Source: Azolla caroliniana (taxonomy: Eukaryota; Polypodiophyta). From it: 64,000 nt of DNA. The notes below the pieces were generated by a model. That model saw only the letters and a program-made list of their open reading frames with translations. It did no database searches and had not been told where the DNA came from. The stretch is taken from positions 4,154,001 through 4,218,000 of the forward strand of contig JBHGNT010000015.1 in NCBI GenBank assembly GCA_043228905.1, in the 5' to 3' direction. A program made the position numbers and the translations under genes. Below, in pieces: positions 31,371 to 41,968 of this stretch; within the stretch, counting starts at the first letter, position 1, and the number at the start of each line of letters is the position of its first letter.

Positions 31371-32510
31371 GTCGCACTTTGTTGTCGTTTGTGCTCGTCA
31401 CCACGTAGGCCCAAACCATGGCCGCGCAAACTTCCAGGTCGACTTGTGCTGGTTGTCTAGGTTGTTGTTGTAGACTAGCACCTAGTTGCATTCCTCGATT
31501 TTCTTCGGTCGGAGAAAGTGACTTCAGTCAAACTGGCCCTTGTTCTTTTCCCGTGCCACCTGCACCTTCGCCTTTGCTTGTTCCACATCCTTCATACTTC
31601 TTTCGAGTTTTCGGATCCACGTCGCTTGCAACTCTGTCCAATTGATTGCCATCCACGAAGAGATCATCCTTTCCACTAGCATCATCGTCTTCTGACCGAA
31701 CATAAGCTCGGCCAGCATGTACCTGGTCACCGAACTGTGCATAGTTCGGTCGGCCAATAAAGCGTAAGGAAGAAGTCTCGGTTAGTTTCTGACCCATCCG
31801 TCGCATGCTCGTACTAACACTTTCACAATCGAGCCATGTCCTCTCTCGACCTTCCCATTCGTTTTCGGATTGTACGCCATCGTGAGGGAAAGATTGAACC
31901 CTAGTCAGTCGAATAGTTCCTCGACTTCCCACGCATCTAGCTCTCGTCGATCGGCCACAATCTTCCCGACGCACCCATACCACCAAATCACATCTTCAAT
32001 CAAGAACCGGCACACAGTTGTGGTCGTCTTGTTCGGAAATGCTCGTCCCTCCACCTAGTTCGTCAGGTCCTCCCGTGCAAGCATCAGGTATCGCATCTGC
32101 CCTACCCCCATCGGCATTATCACTAAATCGACCATCCACTTGAAGTGAATGGTTGGCGGGTAGGTCGAGTGAACTCGTCTCTCGCATGTTGTCTCGAAGT
32201 GGTGCATGTCACGATACATTCCCGGCCACTAGTACTTTTCCTTTAGCTTCTCGAATGTGGCCCACGTTTCCTGGTGTCCGGACCAGGCGACCTCGTGAAA
32301 TTCTGACACCAACACCAACTGGTTCTCCTTCCTTGTCACAACCCGGAGTGGAGTGCCGTTTTACTTCTTTGGATGCCTCCTCAGGAAGAACCGGTATGCT
32401 TTCTTCTGAATCCGACCCGCTTCCTCTTTCATCCATGACGCATCCAGTACCATCGTGCCTAGGAATCTCCTGATCAAAAGCCACTCCCCATCATAGTCAT
32501 TCTCGTAGAA
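31371..32510 (-). pseudogene. pol: V integrase
   Basis: Same order as G1 over several frames. Zinc-binding part near 32180-32300 (VGHIREAKGKVLVAG), core with FKWMVDLVIMPMG at about 32100-32150, the second Asp region near 31930-31970, and C-terminal parts HSSVTRYMLAELMFGQKTMM and IRKLERSMKDVEQAKAKVQV. Many frameshifts. Confidence 0.78.
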
Positions 32511-32516
32511 CTTGCT

Positions 32517-32604
32517 TAGGTTCCGGATACCGAACTATCCAGACCCCGATCCGGCTTTGCCTTATTCGACTTATCCGGATCCGGTTGAGCTTGCCCACTC
32601 AACA
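32517..32604 (-). repeat. 3' LTR stub of B
   Basis: 88 bases matching the inner end of 53107-53547 (GCTTGCCCACTCAACA / GCTTGCCCGCTCAACA). The rest is deleted together with gypsy sequence. Minus-strand polypurine tract CTTGAGGGGGAG at 32605-32616. Confidence 0.8.
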
Positions 32605-32830
32605 CTCCCCCTCAAGCTCAACTTGAGGTCGGATCACTGAGTTACTGAGTCTTCTCGCCTTGCTCATGCTCCTTGAACCATCTAGTTTCCTTCCCATGAC
32701 CCGTCTAGTCCCGCGCACCTCAACCTTCTCGGTCGGCTTGTCTGCTCATAAGGCCCTTCTCAACTCCTTCGTTGTTGAAACTTTGGCGCTTCTCGACCCT
32801 TTGGTTCCTCCATGTCGGTGTCGACTTCTC

Positions 32831-33298
32831 CTACCTCCTCGTCCGTTTGGCCTTCTGTTGATTCAGCTCCTCTGAATCGAACTCCTCTTCAGAATCGGCT
32901 GCCTCCGATTTGTTCCAGATCTTGTCCGAATTGGCTTTCTCCAATTCTTCTTCAACCTTCAGACCCTTCACCACGTCGGACCACATCTGGGTCTTGGCCT
33001 TCTCGTTCCAGTCGGCTCTGTCCTTCTTGACTCTGACACCATCACCGCTTCTTCCAACTTTATTGGATGTGCCGACTTCTTCAGTTGACTCGGCTCCATT
33101 TTTCTTCTTGTCTCCCCCTGCTTCATTTGTTTCCTTCTCTCCAACTGCTCGTCTGGTGCCATTTCCTGCTTTCTTGGTTTCCGTTCCGGTTCCGGTTCTC
33201 CCCCTCACGTGCGGCATGTCGAGATGCTGAATACCAAGCATCTCCGAAAAATGTTGCAACTTGTCGGTTCCAAGGGCCTTGGTGAAGTTGTTGGCCAC
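32831..33298 (-). CDS. pol: B pol C-terminal end with charged extension
   Basis: 155-residue frame: NNFTKALGTDKLQHFSEMLG, the normal end of copia pol, followed by about 115 residues rich in Lys, Glu, Gly and Thr (AESTEEVGTSNKVGRSGDG, RVKKDRADWNEKAKTQMW, NKSEAADSEEEFDSEELNQQ) and ending KAKRTRR. The frame is separated from RNase H by a TAG (33299-33301). Q has both the extension and the same TAG. Function unknown. Confidence 0.75.
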   Translation of the reverse strand: MANNFTKALGTDKLQHFSEMLGIQHLDMPHVRGRTGTGTETKKAGNGTRRAVGEKETNEAGGDKKKNGAESTEEVGTSNKVGRSGDGVRVKKDRADWNEKAKTQMWSDVVKGLKVEEELEKANSDKIWNKSEAADSEEEFDSEELNQQKAKRTRR

Positions 33299-33787
33299 CT
33301 ACCGATCCGTCTGGACATACCGAAGTTCTACTTCACCACTGAGGATCCACTCACGCACAAAGTGATAATGCACTTCTATGTGCTTCATCCGAGCATGGAA
33401 CGCAGGGTTCTTGGCTAGCTTCATGTTGCTCATGTTGTCACAATAGATCGGGATCGGAGTTGTTACTTCAATCCAGAGGTCTTGTAGCAACCGCCGAAGC
33501 CAAATGGCTTCATAGGTGGCAACAATAGCGGCCCGATACTCAGCCTCAGTGCTTGAAAGAGACACTTTGACTGCTTTTTGCTGCTCCACGCAACAATCAC
33601 GCTACCTAGAGAAAACATGAAACCGGAAGTGGATCGACGATCCGACGCATCACCGGCCCAATCAGCATTTGTATATCCGACTAGCTTCTCGGTTATACCA
33701 TGTTGGTATAACAGTCCCCAGTCCTTAGTGCTGCTAACATACCTCAGTATTCGGTGCACTCATTGAAGGTGCTCCATGGTTGGCTTC
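33299..33787 (-). pseudogene. pol: B RNase H
   Basis: MQKPTMEHLQ, a [92 protein letters not shown]. The catalytic Asp and Glu positions are kept. Split from the rest of pol by element A. Confidence 0.88.
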
Positions 33788-34017
33788 TGTGAGGAATAGT
33801 GCTCGGCCAAAACCGAGTCTTAACCACTCAATGGAAGAAACAGAAAACAGAAATGAGACAATACAAGATGTTAATGTGGAAAACCCTAAAAGGGAAAAAC
33901 CATGGGTGCCCAAAGTCTCCAACTATCACTATGAGAGGAATGATACAGTGGAAGACTCGGAGGCAACGACCTCGAGCTCTATCTTCGCCAACCGGCAGTT
34001 ACAACAGAAAAGCTTTC

Positions 34018-34064
<47 letters not shown>

Positions 34065-34317
34065 GTCCAACAATAATGATAACAACCACTACGTAACACT
34101 ATTTGCCATAGTTATATTTATACTCATATAACTTATGGGCCATTTACAAATATGACCTCCACGTCTAAACATATTTACAAATATGTTCCTATATGTTGGT
34201 TCATACCGGATCCGGCTGAACTGCTTCTGGATCCGTCTGATACGGTATCTAGACCCATTCGGTCCAGTTCCTCCAGTTCTCATTCGAATCCCATCCGGAG
34301 GGACCTGTTTCCCAACA
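33788..34317 (-). repeat. 3' LTR of A
   Basis: TGTGAGG...CCCAACA, 530 bp, with a (TG)n(TA)n run at 34018-34062. The usual polypurine tract next to it is missing: P has AACTCCCCCTTCACTCCGGC, A has AACTCTGGC. Confidence 0.9.
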
Positions 34318-35580
34318 AACTCTGGCATGGGATATCTCGTTAGTTCAATTCGTCTCCAGCATAGGTCCAGCTTATCGACTGAAAACACCTTGGTCAGCAT
34401 GTCTGACCCATTCTCCTCCGTATGGATCTTCATCAACAAGAACTCTTTATCTTCTACCTTCTCTCAGAGCCAGTGATATCTCCTCTGGATGTGCTTGGTC
34501 TGGGAATGGTAGGCCGCGAGGTGGATGGCACTTTGACTATCGTAGTAGAGCCAGAATTCCTCTTATCGAATCCCTAGCTCTTCAATGAAGTCCTTCATCC
34601 AGATTACTTCTTTGCCAGCTTCCACGGTTGCCATGTACTCCGCTTCCGTTATCGACAGTGCAACAAACATCTACAGCCTCAAGTGCCATGATACGACTGC
34701 CCCCTACATATGTCATGACATATCTAGATGTAGACTGGCTAGTATCCGCATCAACTGACATGTCTGAATCGGTGAAGCCTTCCAAAAGGGGTTTACTTGA
34801 GCCAAATCAGAGGCACATACTCGAGGTGCCTTTCAAGTTCCAGAGTATCCACTGACTGCGGTCCAATGTTCTCTTCCCGGATTTCTCATGAACCGGCTGA
34901 CCACTTTGACAACATATCTGATGTTTGGTTGGGTACACACCATTGTGTACATGAAGCTTCCGACGGCAGAGGCATATGGTATCTTCATCATCTCCGACTT
35001 CTCAGTCTTTGACTTTGGGCTTTGTTTCCTAAACTGGCCGACCGGCTTAGCATCCGACATGTTGAATCGTTGGAGTACCTTTGTCACGTACTTCTCCTGT
35101 GAAATCCACAATTGTTTCTTCAATTGGTCCCAGATTATATGCATTCCCAAGATCTGCCTCGCCGGACCCAGATCTTTCATTGAGAAGGGCCGGTTAAAGA
35201 CCTTCTTCAACATTCCCAATTTTGATTTTGTCTGGCCCGACGATCAGCATGTCGTCCACATACAACAAGAGTATTAGGAAACCGCCTCCATCTAATTTCT
35301 TCACGAACACGCAATGCTCGGCCTATGTCTTGTGGTATCCTTGGTTGGTCATGAAGGAGTCAAACTTCTGGTACCATTTCCAGGGAGCTTGCTTCAGTCC
35401 GTATAAGCTCTTCTTCAATCGGCACACCAGGTTCTCCTTCCCTTTCTTGAAGAATCCTTCTGGCTATTGCATTTAGATCTCTCCTTCAATTTCTCCATGT
35501 AGAAACATCGTCTTGACATCTAGTTGCTCTACCTCGAGGTCCATGCTTGTTGTTATGCTCAACACAGTCTGGATGGATGT
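34318..35580 (-). pseudogene. pol: A reverse transcriptase and RNase H
   Basis: RT motifs LLLYVDDMLIVG (about 35240-35275) and MKDLGPARQILGMHII, then VGSFMYTMVCTQPNIRYVVK, RNase H GFTDSDMSVDADTSQSTSRY, and the end HTEENGSDMLTKVFSVDK (34350-34440). Several frameshifts, and a W-to-stop change in the GYSGT region near 34830. Confidence 0.85.
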
Positions 35581-35982
35581 CATCTTCACGATCGAGGCAA
35601 AGATCTCGTAGAAATCCATTCCTTTCTTCTATTGGAACCCCTTCACCACGATCAGGGCTTTGTATCTCAGTGAATTTCCGGCATCTCCCGGTTTTATCTT
35701 GTACACACACTTGTTCCGGAGTGCTCTCTTTCCTTTTGGTAGCTCCATGAATTCATATGTGTGGTTCTCATGTAGGGAATCCGGTTGGTTCTTCGAATGT
35801 CATCCAACTTCCGGCCAGATGGGTCCGTGTATCTCTGACCAATCTCTGTTGATCGACCCGGAGTCCGCTATCCTCTTCTCTGACTTCCAATTGGCAATAG
35901 TCTTGTCTTCCATGAAGACTATGTCTTGACTCCAGAAGAGCTTCTTTTCGACCAAGTCTCAAACCGGTAGCCAAACTCATCA

Positions 35983-36819
35983 TCACCATATCCAAGGAAT
36001 ATGCATGGTCGGGACTTCGGATCCAATTTCGCTCCCTTGTCCTTTGCAACATGCACGTAGGTGAGACAGCCGAACACCTTCAAATGTAGGTAAGACACGT
36101 CTTACCGATCCATACTCTTTGTGGTGTGTCCCATCCAAGGGTGCTGAGGGTGATCTATTTATCACATACGTCGCAGTCATCAGCTCCTCATCCCAAAAAT
36201 TCTTGGACATCTTAGCATGTGCAAGCATACTCCGGACTCTCTCCATTATGGTCTGGTTCATCCTTTTGGCCAATCCATTCAGCTTTGATGTCTTTGGCAC
36301 GATAAATTCGAGCCGGATTCCCTTCAACCGGCAATACTCCTTGAACTGCCCTCGATATTCGCCTTTGTTATCCGCTCGAACTGCCTTCAGCTTCCAGCTG
36401 GTTTCCCTTTCCACTCTCGCGTGGAATTCCTTGAAGACGAATAATATCGGGTCCTTCGTCTTCAACGGTGAGACCCACAGCTTCTAGTTGTGGTCATCTA
36501 TGAACTTCATGAAGTACTACGATCTAGCATGTGACTTCGTGTCCACTTAGCATACATCGGTATGCACAAGTTCCAGTGGTGCATTCTGTCTCAACGGTGG
36601 TCGGGTTCGGAAGGAGGTTCGATTCTGCTTGTCGGCCAAGCAATCGGTGAACTTCTCAAGATGCACGTCTTTCACCTCCAGAATGAGATTGTTCTTGGCA
36701 AGTTTACGCGTTCCCTTCTGGCTCATGTGCCACAACCTCTTGTGCCACAACTCACCGGCAGTGTCAGATGCCACATTCACTTCTTCCCGGCATACACGAG
36801 CATGCATCAGGTACAACAT
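35983..36819 (-). pseudogene. pol: A integrase
   Basis: Pre-integrase LWHKRLWHMSQKGTRKLAKN, then LVHTDVC, VRADNKGEYRGQF and KLNGLAKRMNQTIMERV. The position of the catalytic Glu (normally NG.AERMN) is Lys. Stop codons lie near 36487 and 36547. The end (35983-36110) is frameshifted. Confidence 0.85.
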
Positions 36820-36834
36820 GTTGATCTTCTGGGC

Positions 36835-38038
36835 TCAAGTTTCGATCAGGCTTCCTTTGCAAAACTTCATGACTCTGTTCCAGATAATACCCGTGTAGCC
36901 TTCATCATCTAGCCAACTGGCTGATATCAGGTTCAAATGAACCTCCGGAACGTGTTGTACATCTTTCAGCAGCAACTTGCACCCAGTTGAAATCATCAAC
37001 CACACCTCTCCTATGACCACAATTCGGCATGCACCTTCATTTCCCATCCGGACAGAACCATGATCTTTGGATCTATAAGATGAGAAGCACTTACGGTTGG
37101 GAGTCGGATGCAGCTCCGGAGTCAACTACCCATGTCATCTCATCGTTGACAAGATGCAGCTCATTTTCTTTGGTGATGAGCGGTAGTTCTTCCGCACTTG
37201 TCACGATTGCCGAAGTTCCTTTTTTATCCGAAATCCTCCGGTCCAAACCCTTCTTCGAGTCGGCATTGTCGATTCCTTTCTCCTTTTGGAAGTGTCGGCA
37301 ATCCTTCTGGAACTGCCCCGGCTTTCCGCAATAAAAGCAAGTGGGCCTCCCCCTTGACTTCAACCTCATCCCCGATTTATCCCGGTTCTGGGGACTCCGA
37401 TTCCGGCCTCTTCCCCGGTTATGGTCGTCTTTCGTAACGAAGGCCTTTGGATCAGTTCCGGACTCCCGGTCCTTCTGGTTAGCTTCTTCATCTAGCAAGC
37501 TTGATTTTACCCTTGCTAGGGACAATTTTTTTCCTTCCGGCCTAGCGTTGCCCAAAGTGACAACTAGCACCTCCCAACTATCCGGGAGGGAACCTAGTAG
37601 GAGCAACGCGAGTACCTCTTCAGCTAGAGGTACTTCCAATGAGATTGTTTAGTTTATCAGCCCCTGGAATGCATTCATGTGCTCTGTCATCCTGGATTTG
37701 TCTTGATACTGGAGTCTCACTAACTTCTAGAATACTGAAACCCAATTTACAACATTCTTGCTCTCCAGCATGGTGCCAATTTTCTCCCAGAGCACATGTG
37801 CCTTACTTTCTTCGTTGAAGTTGTTGTACAAGCTCATGTCGATGAAGCATCGAATGCATGCCATCGTCTTCATATGCATTACTTCCCAGGTATTGGCACC
37901 GATCTTGTCAGGTCTTTTGTCCCCGAACTACATCGGTAGCTAGAGATCTTTAACCACGAGCATGTCCCTCATCTTCGACTTCCACACTAGGTAGGTGGAG
38001 CGGGTGAGCTTGAACATGCTTCTGAATGACTCTTCCAT
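36835..38038 (-). pseudogene. gag: A gag and protease
   Basis: Start codon 38036-38038 (MEESFRSMFKLTRSTYLVWK). The gag middle has several stops. Open part 37091-37639 has LLGSLPDSWEVLVVTLGN, an altered knuckle CFYCGKPGQFQKDC (Gln in place of His) and protease WVVDSGAAS. The linker 36835-37125 has LLKDVQHVPEVHLNLISASW. Confidence 0.85.
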
Positions 38039-38048
38039 TTTGTTGTTT

Positions 38049-38060
38049 GCTCTTATACCA
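38049..38060 (-). promoter_or_regulatory. Primer binding site of A
   Basis: Minus-strand TGGTATAAGAGC, one base from the initiator-Met tRNA site, three bases after the LTR. Confidence 0.85.
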
Positions 38061-38063
38061 ATT

Positions 38064-38276
38064 TGTGAGGAATAATTCTCGGCCACAACCGAGTCTTAAC
38101 CACTCAATGGAAGAAACAGAAAACAAAAATAAGACATTACAAGATGTTAACATGGAAAAACCACGGGAGCCCACAGACTCCAACTATCACTATGAGAGAA
38201 ATGATACAGTGGGAGACTTGGAGGAAACGACCTTGAGCTCTGTCTTCGGTAACCGGTGGTTACAACAAAAAAGCTT

Positions 38277-38319
<43 letters not shown>

Positions 38320-38583
38320 GTACAACAATAATGATAACAATGTAACACTATTTGCCCTAGTTATATTTATACTCATATAACTTATGGGCTATTTACAAAT
38401 ATGGCCTCAACAGCCACGTCTGAACATATTTACAAATATTTTCCTACTTACTAGTTCATACCAGATCCAACTGGATTGCTTCCAGAAAAGTTCAATTCGG
38501 TATCCGGATACTTTCTGGGCCCATCCGTTCTGGTTCCTCCAGTTCTCATCCGGATCCCATCTAGAGGGACCTGTTTCCGAACA
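38064..38583 (-). repeat. 5' LTR of A
   Basis: TGTGAGG...CCGAACA, 520 bp. It carries a (CT)n run (38278-38317) where the other LTR has (TG)n(TA)n. Confidence 0.9.
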
Positions 38584-39640
38584 GCTTTTGCATGAATTGA
38601 TTGATCGCTCTGACCGGATAGCTAATGTCGGGGCAGGTAATCATTAAATAAATAAGGCTTTTGACAATTTGTTGGAACCATTTCTAATCGGAGGCCGGTC
38701 TGGAGTCGGGATGAAGCTTTAGGTACCGGTCCAGGGGTGTGGAGACTAGTCGGTAGTCGGTCATACTGAATTTGTACAGCATATTCAACATGTAATGTCT
38801 TTGGGACAACAATATGTGTTCGGGGGTATGGATCACTTCGATCCCAAGGAAGAAATGAAGGTCCCCTAGGTCCTTCATTTCGAATGCATCCAACAATTGG
38901 GATTTCACTCGGTCGATCTCAATGAGTCCGGGTTCGGTGATGACCAGATCATCCACATATAGTAGGATACATACCAGACCGTCCAGATCTTTTCGGATGA
39001 ACAGTGAAGAGTCCGACTTTGAGGCCGCAAACCCGTCTGACGCAACCTTCGAATTCCAAGCACGGAGGGCTTGCTTGAGGCTGTAAAGTGACTTTTGAGT
39101 CGGTAGACTACCGACTTGTTCATCTCCGACTGAAAACCGGGGGCCTGGATCATGTAGATTGTTCTTCAATGTCGCCTTGAAGAAACACATTCTTCACATC
39201 CATTTGGTGAAGATGTCATCCCCTTGCCGCAGCAACCGCTAGCACCACACGAACCGTCGCCATCTTCGCTACCGGAGTGAAGGTTTCGTCGTAGTCAATT
39301 CCATGGGTCTACGCATATCCTTTGCCCACTAACCAGGCCTTGTACCGGTTGAACGAACCATCAGCATTGTAATTTACCTTGTACACCCACTTGCAACCTA
39401 TCAGTTTGCAATGTTGGGGAGGGTCAACCAAGTCCCATGTGTCATTGGCATCGAGTGCCCGCATCTCTTCCTCCATAGCAGCATGCCAATGTGTGTCCCT
39501 TACTGCTTCTACATAGCTCTCCGGCTCACACACCTCTACCACTTTCGTCGTGTATGCATAGTGATGCGCCATGTACTCATTATATCGGTACCACTTCACA
39601 GGGTTCTTCTGGCGGGTGGATCGGCGTAACTTCTCGTTAG
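38584..39640 (-). pseudogene. pol: B reverse transcriptase
   Basis: 39309-39599: [40 protein letters not shown]. 38684-39190: [34 protein letters not shown] with intact YVDD, MKDLGDLHFFLGIEVIHTPE, PLDRYLKLHPDSRPASD. It continues with stops to CPDISYPV and MQK at the A site. Frameshift near 39190. Confidence 0.88.
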
Positions 39641-39641
39641 C

Positions 39642-40312
39642 CTATTTCAAGGCCCTATTGGCCGGCTCGAACTTCGTCTCTGAAGGTCCGTCTTCGTTGT
39701 CTGGAGTCGGATTCTGTCCGATCTGATTCGTCTCTACCAATGTTGTATTCTGGCATCTTCTTCTTCCTGTTCTCTTTGCGCGTGAACCATCTCTTCGGTT
39801 CCTTACACGGGGACAGCATGGCTGAGTCTCCACTACTCACCGGCTCTTCATCGAACTGGTCGTTCCGACTCAGTCGCTCAACCGGCCCACTTAGCCTAAA
39901 TGAAATCGGACTCTAATCTAGAGTACCGAAGTCTTCTTCTTCTTCTGCCCCAGATTGTTTCCGGCTCACTGGCCTGATCTTCCAAAATCGAGTTGGAGTC
40001 AAGAGTTGGAGTCGGCAGAGAGTACCAGGATGCCGGTTCGTCAAATTTGACATCTTGGTTTACTCGGATTATCTTTGTCCGGGGGTTGTAGCACTTATAC
40101 CCCTTTTGCTCATGTGAGTAGCCGGCAAGGATACACTTCTCCAACTTCCTCCTCTTCTCATCCGGCACAAGCACATAGGCAATGCTACCAAATATCCTAA
40201 GGTTCCTTAAATTTGGCTTCCGTTCGAAATATAGCTCATGTACTGACACCTTATTCCTGATCCGGTTTTGAATATAGACGGTTGTCCAAACCACTTTGGC
40301 CCAATAGAACGT
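39642..40312 (-). pseudogene. pol: B integrase C-terminal part and linker
   Basis: [60 protein letters not shown], followed by a Ser/Arg-rich linker. Joins with 44248 onward across element C (KSMPT / FYWAKV). Confidence 0.85.
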
Positions 40313-41153
40313 TGTCATGCCTTTCGGCTTGGGATCGTTGCGTGAGTCAGGTGGGAACCACTAAGGTTTTGGACTAGGAGAAAGAAGAATATGAGATAAG
40401 GCTAGTAATGAATAGGTATAAAGATAGGTAAGTTATGAATCTCGTGAATCCCACGAGTTTAGTGTATTTCATCAATATTTAGATACGAAGAGACAATTTT
40501 GATCACAAATTCGTGAATCCCACGAATATATTGTATTAATTGGTGTTTTTAGGAAATATATCCAATTTCCAAATATTCCACACACCCATCCCTATTACAT
40601 TGTGCTCCTCATCCTTATATCATGATGAGAGAGTCTAAACAATCCACGCTTTTTCTATAGATAGACTCTATGCTTTCTCTAACATGCTTTTTCTAAAGTG
40701 ATCCTACTTTTTCTAACTTGATGCGTTTTTATCGACTATGGTGTTCATGCACGATACATGTGCATGCGTAGCTTTTTCTTTTATCATGTGTTTTCTTCTA
40801 GCTAAAGTTTATCCTAGCGTGAACTTACCTTTCTATGTGGGATGTTTACCTTTTTAACACTAGTGATATGTTAGTGTAATAGTAAGGCTTTACATTATAA
40901 ACATGGAGGTGCAAGGTTCGAATCTTGTCCTATGCATGTAATATATATTTTTATACTTTCTTCTATTTACAAATATGTCTCTTCATCCGGTGAGAGACTC
41001 TCACCGACCTTCTTCATCCGGTTCTCACCGGGTCTCCTTACCGGGTCCGGTCCTTACCGGTTCCTCCTTCCGCTCCTCACCGGGTACTCCATGTCCTATC
41101 CGGAGAGACCAAAAATGCAATTTTTCATGTAGTGTGCGAATTACACTACGACA
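40313..41153 (-). repeat. 3' LTR of C
   Basis: TGTCATGCC...CTACGACA, 841 bp. A terminal hairpin lies at 41129-41149 (GTAGTGT / ACACTAC, seven-base loop). Confidence 0.92.
40868..40930 (+). other. tRNA-like segment in C LTR
   Basis: An A-box-like TTAGTGTAATAGTAAGGC and a B-box-like GGTTCGAATC (40915-40924) about 35 bases apart, preceded by TGGAGGTGCAA. The other C LTR (43967-44025) and LTR H (47734-47790) have counterparts. It does not fold as a complete tRNA by eye; it looks like a relic of a tRNA or SINE head. Confidence 0.5.
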
Positions 41154-41968
41154 CTCACCCCCTCCAAACCCGCATATCCTTCGGTATGTGCCGAAGTTGT
41201 CGATGATTGTTAGTCTTGTCCATCCGATCTCCACCCCGTTTCTAGTTCTATTCAGTTGCCAGCTCCGTCCGGTTTCCGGTTTTCAATTGCTTGCTCCGCC
41301 CGGTTATCGATTGTTGGCTCTCATATTTCTCCTTTACTTGCAATCACCTCCATTTCTCTTGTTATGTCGACTTTGTCTCTCTATTTTGAGCAAATCCATT
41401 CTTTCCACCCGAACCATTGTCGCCATCCGATCCACCATAGTCTTCGTTCACTGTTTGCATGGCCATGGCCGGTTGTCACGACTCCTCGTGCTCCTCTTGA
41501 GTATAACCCTTCATGTCTTGTGCATGTGCCATGCTCCCCATTTTGTCCACATTTGTCATATAATCTCGCGTTAGAGTTGACAATCTTCATGTTATAGCCC
41601 TCCTTTGTCGAGATCTCATCCTTGGTAACACCCTTCAAATCCGCTTGGCCCTTGTCGTCTGTGGTAGTATGCTTGTTTGGTGTCTTCCTCGTGTTCACCG
41701 ATCTCGATTACTTCGACCTCCATTTGAGTCGAATTACCTTCTTTCCGGATCGGTCTCATCTGATCGGTTTTCAGTTGGATTGGCTTCCGATCGGATTCAT
41801 ATTCGGCCGAATCGGACTCGGTTGATCGGTTTCGACCGAGTCAGCCCCCGTTCGGGTCGGGTTCGATCTATCACTTTCAGTTTCGGTTGGCTTTCTTTTC
41901 CTCATGTTCACCGGCCTCGACCAATTCAACCTCCGACTGAGTCAGATTAGCTTCTTTCCGGATCGGTC

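Larger units (their letters stand above)
30817..32516 (-). mobile_element. Gypsy V, 3' block
   Basis: Minus-strand gypsy of the G1 group: truncated 3' LTR (30817-31370) and integrase. Left flank ACGT (30813-30816). Cut on the right by copia B. Its other block lies at 53548-55456. Confidence 0.82.
33788..38583 (-). mobile_element. Copia A, full-length, nested in B
   Basis: 4.8-kb minus-strand copia with LTRs 33788-34317 and 38064-38583. Flanks GCTTC (33783-33787) and GCTTT (38584-38588) fit a 5-bp duplication. Excising it rejoins the B codons for MQKPTMEHLQ. Same family as P. Confidence 0.92.

Noticed and set aside
33788-38583. 5-bp duplication of A as exact
   Set aside because: Flanks are GCTTC and GCTTT, four of five bases; the call rests on frame restoration as well.
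40868-40930. Functional tRNA gene
   Set aside because: A/B-box-like motifs are there, but I cannot build acceptor and anticodon stems by eye; kept only as a tRNA-like relic.
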